DNA from: Aradus depressus
Taxonomy: Eukaryota; Arthropoda; Insecta; Hemiptera; Aradidae
DNA length: 64,000 nt
Assembly: GCA_963662175.1 (NCBI GenBank)
Contig: OY759221.1
Span: 29,747,027-29,811,026, forward strand
Direction of reading: 5' to 3'
The position numbers and the translations under genes were made by a program. The notes beneath the pieces are model-generated. The model worked only from the letters and a program-made list of their open reading frames with translations, searched no databases and was not told the origin of the DNA. Positions 61,289 through 64,000 of the stretch are shown in pieces (the stretch's first letter is position 1; each line of letters begins with the position of its first letter).

Positions 61289-61528
61289 TTTTTGTTTGTT
61301 TGTTTTTTTATATATTAAGGGAAAATGTATTCATGTGTCCAATCACTGGTATATTTCCCATTACTGATACAGTTACCCTTCAATTAAATAAAAATGAAAA
61401 ATTATTACATTATATTTTCCTCGTTTCATATCCCCTCTCTTTTGAAGTTAGCTCAAAGAATAATTGGAAATTTATTGCTTTTTGTTGCTCTTATTAATTT
61501 TTTTCAAAGGGCTGTACTGTCAAGCTTC

Positions 61529-61816
61529 TTTCTTCTGCAAGCAGGAAGGCCCTTTCTTCTGCAAGCAGGAAGGCCCTTTCTTCTGCAAGCAGGAAGGCCC
61601 TTTCTTCTGCAAGCAGGAAGGCCCTTTCTTCTGCAAGCAGGAAGGCCCTTTCTTCTGCAAGCAGGAAGGCCCTTTCTTCTGCAAGCAGGAAGGCCCTTTC
61701 TTCTGCAAGCAGGAAGGCCCTTTCTTCTGCAAGCAGGAAGGCCCTTTCTTCTGCAAGCAGGAAGGCCCTTTCTTCTGCAAGCAGGAAGGCCCTTTCTTCT
61801 GCAAGCAGGAAGGCCC
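61529..61816. repeat. 24-bp minisatellite, exactly 12 perfect copies
   Basis: The unit begins TTTCTTCTGC and ends GGAAGGCCC. All twelve copies appear identical and the array covers 288 bases. As 24 is divisible by 3 and the unit has no stop in any frame, all six frames stay open, which creates several long but meaningless ORFs (for example FFCKQEGP or EERAFLLA repeats). The unit includes CTGCAAGCAG, a small hairpin. No gene context is seen. Confidence 0.95.
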
Positions 61817-61946
61817 TTTCGCCACAATTGTTCGTTCTCACCGCACTTACTATATTTATTATATTTTATTTTCAAATAAAATTTTTATATCACCAAAAAA
61901 GTCCACTTATTGGAACGTACTTTCATAATTATAATATACTATTATC

Positions 61947-62127
61947 GGGAGCCATGGTGACCGTGCGGGCTAGAGCCTAGGGCTCTGGTCGCATGGTCTC
62001 ACCATGGTTTGCGGGTTCCAATCCCTTCCGGGAGTGAGTTTCATTTCATAAATAGAACTCCCTCCCGGGGCCATGGATGTCGTAAATAACTAGATAACAC
62101 AGTGACATGGTTAATATGTTAGTTTGT
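61947..62127 (+). mobile_element. SINE family 2, full-length-like copy
   Basis: GGGAGCCATGGTGACCGTGC, GGGCTCTGGTCGCATGGTC, box B GCGGGTTCCAATCCC, GGGAGTGAGTTTCATTTC, CTCCCGGGGCCATGGATGTC, AACTAGATAACACAGTGAC. 3' side A-rich. The long distance between boxes A and B hints at a tRNA with a long variable arm as ancestor. Confidence 0.85.
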
Positions 62128-62172
62128 ATTTAAAAAAAATAAATAAAATAATACTGAAAATACCTAAAGAGT

Positions 62173-62510
62173 TATGAGGACGTGCGTTGTGGTATGCATG
62201 CTTGCTTATTGAGCTCAAGGTCGCGGGTTCGAAGCCCGGCCGAGGCTCATAGTTAATTTTTTCTGGTAGGTTAAAAAAACTTGAGCACACCGTCCTTCGG
62301 ATGGGACGTTAAGCAATGCTCCCGAGCCTGTACGATGTCAGGTACTTGTTAAAGACCCCTATCCTAGGTGAATACAAATTTAGGGTAGTCAACATTTAGA
62401 GCTTCCATAATAGAGACGGGTTCATGTCTATCAAAGTGATGAAATAGCGCTCTGGTAGCAGGCGATCTGACCTTGTAGTTAAAGCCTGGGCGTGATTCAT
62501 AATAACCAAC
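62173..62510 (+). mobile_element. SINE family 1, full-length-like copy
   Basis: Head GAGGACGTGCGTTGTGGTAT (box A damaged), box B GCGGGTTCGAAGCCCGG, all body blocks, and tail GCCTGGGCGTGATTCATAATAACCAAC. Confidence 0.9.
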
Positions 62511-62854
62511 TAACTTCCCTATATATTGTATCATCTCACATCCGGGGATACAGTAGCGATTGAAAATATTATAAGGAACTTTTTTAGTAAAAACTTATTT
62601 TTCGATAAGATTAACTGTTTTCGCGGAAATCCAGCGAAAAATCGTATTCCATATAAAGTACTTTATTTGAATAAATTTTTGATTCGGTGGATATTGTAAA
62701 ATTCTCTTCAGGACGAAGCTGTATACGAAATGACTACCGGGGTATTTTGTTTTTAAATTTTTTTTCTACCATTTTTCGCCATTTGACCACATATAAATGT
62801 TTTCACAACAATATTGATGATTTTCCACACTTAGGAAATCGATTCTTGATTCAA
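62511..62854. repeat. dispersed repeat fragment
   Basis: 62590-62720 (GATTAACTGTTTTCGCGGAAATCC, AAAATCGTATTCCATATAAAG) is related to 14620-14730 and 54215-54290. No gene. Confidence 0.5.
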
Positions 62855-62990
62855 TGCTTAACGTCCCATCCGAAGGACCACATGTTTGCTTATTACACCC
62901 AGATGATGTAAACTAAGGGCCTCGGTCGGGTTTCGAACCAGCGATCTTGAGCTCAATAAGCAAGCACGAATACCACTGCGCTCCCTCTAG
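62855..62990 (-). mobile_element. SINE family 1, head and start of body
   Basis: Minus strand: GAGGGAGCGCAGTGGTATTCG, box B TGGTTCGAAACCCG, CCGAGGCCCTTAGTTTAC, GTCCTTCGGATGGGACGTTA. Confidence 0.85.
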
Positions 62991-63205
62991 ACTAATAATA
63001 TGACTTATCTTAGTTTTTATTGCCGAAACAATAAAAATAAAACTACCGAGAACATTAATTATAACATTAAAATTATCTTAAAATATAACAGTGCAATATC
63101 AACAAATAAAATTAATGGTGACATAATAATTTCAGTTTATAAATAATATAAGCATGAGTTGTCTTTTTATTTGAATGGTGGGGATCATAGAAAGTAAGAA
63201 AGGAT

Positions 63206-63335
63206 TTTCACCATGGTTTGCGGGTTCGAATCCCGCCTGGGAGAGTCTTTCCCAGAGCCAAGAATGTTGTAAATATCAAAATATAACACCATTATAGAGA
63301 GAGACATTGCTAATATGCATCGTACATAAATCCAA
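63206..63335 (+). mobile_element. SINE family 2, 5'-truncated
   Basis: Starts CACCATGGTTTGCGGGTTCGAATCCC (box B side), then GGGAGAGTCTTTCCCAGAGCC, GAATGTTGTAAATATC and GCTAATATGCATCGTACATAAA. Confidence 0.8.
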
Positions 63336-63374
63336 TAAACAAAGAAAAAAAGTTTGTGTATAAAAAGGAAAGTT

Positions 63375-63685
63375 AGTCATGCCCGGGCTTTAACTACACG
63401 GTCATATCGCCTACTACCAGAGCGCTCTTTGGTCACTGGTGGACATGAGCCCGACTCTACTATAGGAGTTCTAAATTTTTACGGACCCAGGGTAGGGGTC
63501 TTTAACGAGTGCCTGACATCATACAGTCTCGGAACCATCGCTTAACGTCCCTTCCGAAGGATTGTATGCTTAAGTTTATTTTTCCTCCCAGATAAAATAA
63601 ACTAAGGACCTCGGCCGGGTACCGAACCCGCGATCTTTAGCTCAGTAAGCAAGCACGCATACCACTAAGCTACCGGCGTCCTCTT
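63375..63685 (-). mobile_element. SINE family 1, near full length
   Basis: Minus strand: GAGGACGCCGGTAGCTTAGTGG, box B GCGGGTTCGGTACCCGG, complete body with TGTCAGGCACTCGTTAAAG, tail to GCCCGGGCATGAC. Confidence 0.9.
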
Positions 63686-64000
63686 TTATATTATATATAT
63701 TATTATAATTTTGTTTTACCATTATAATTTAATAATGACAAAGGGACGTCTTCGAGATGAGTTTATTGTTTCAAACCAGCCAAATGAATTGTCTCTCACT
63801 TTAAATTGAATTAACGCCATTTTATACCTCGTAAAACCATCCTGTCTCATTGCACATTTTATGGCCGACAATATATTCTCGAGTTTATAATCTTTACTCA
63901 ATAAACAAGTTATAGAAATTCAATGTTAGGAAAAAATATACACTAATTTTAAAAATGGAAAAGACAGTTTGAAGGGTTATCGGTTATAAAACTATGATGT
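63686..64000. other. no gene recognised
   Basis: A+T-rich sequence to the window end; nothing recognisable. Confidence 0.4.

Noticed and set aside
61529..61816. CRISPR-like array
   Set aside because: Units are directly adjacent without spacers and the genome is eukaryotic; it is a minisatellite.
61394..61928. Several ORFs of 100-160 codons on both strands over the 24-bp array
   Set aside because: They exist only because the 24-bp unit lacks stops in every frame; no start context, no homology, and mutually exclusive frames.

Overview
This window looks like nuclear DNA of an arthropod, most likely an insect. It is very A+T-rich, full of decayed transposable elements, and has no host gene that I can support. 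The evidence for an animal genome is the mix of Penelope-like, jockey-, RTE- and R1/I-type retroelements, Ty3/Gypsy, hAT, pogo/Tigger and mariner elements, plus two tRNA-derived SINE families present in many copies. The species cannot be named from the sequence. The only long intact genes are gag and pol of one young Ty3/Gypsy retrotransposon (54983-60423, minus strand). Its two 540-bp LTRs look identical, its primer-binding site matches tRNA-Lys(CUU), and it is clearly richer in G+C than its surroundings.

Layout. 0.7-1.4 kb: a degenerate 141-bp tandem repeat. 2.0-2.2 kb: a perfect 107-bp-arm palindrome with a hammerhead-ribozyme motif in each arm. 3.0-3.6 kb, and again around 12.4-14.4, 18.5-20.6 and 24 kb: a family built of ~143-bp tandem units. 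4.2-5.2 kb: a non-autonomous hAT element with an 8-bp target duplication. 7.7-8.4 and 51.9-52.6 kb: two copies of an unclassified element with a basic ORF. 10.5-12.4 kb: a pogo-like mini-element holding a Penelope-like element (PLE) with inverted arms and a GIY-YIG endonuclease ORF. 20-24 kb: remains of RTE-, R1/I- and jockey-type retrotransposons. 26-29 kb: jockey, PLE and hAT remnants and a MITE. 31-36 kb: a second PLE with a GIY-YIG fragment, a hAT gene split by a 5'-truncated LINE, and a mariner relic. 38-43 kb: jockey tails, PLE fragments, a full SINE with target duplication and another hAT with a BED finger. 44-52 kb: minisatellites and locally duplicated repeats. 53-61 kb: two inverted PLEs, one split by the Gypsy element. 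61.5 kb: twelve perfect copies of a 24-bp unit. 62-63.7 kb: SINEs.

The recurring theme is the PLE fragments. At many sites a short motif is found that reads CTGANGA, one extra base, a helix II hairpin, GAAA, then a small palindrome ending in U-H. This is the core of a type I hammerhead ribozyme with a palindromic helix III, a type known from Penelope-like elements. Several sites carry two such motifs head to head in inverted arms. At least four distinct sequence families are present, some with an intact core and some with substituted core bases. The nested insertions (PLE in pogo, LINE in hAT, Gypsy in PLE, SINE beside SINE) give a relative order of transposition events.

Coordinates of decayed repeats are approximate to about 10-30 bases except where a target duplication fixes the edge.
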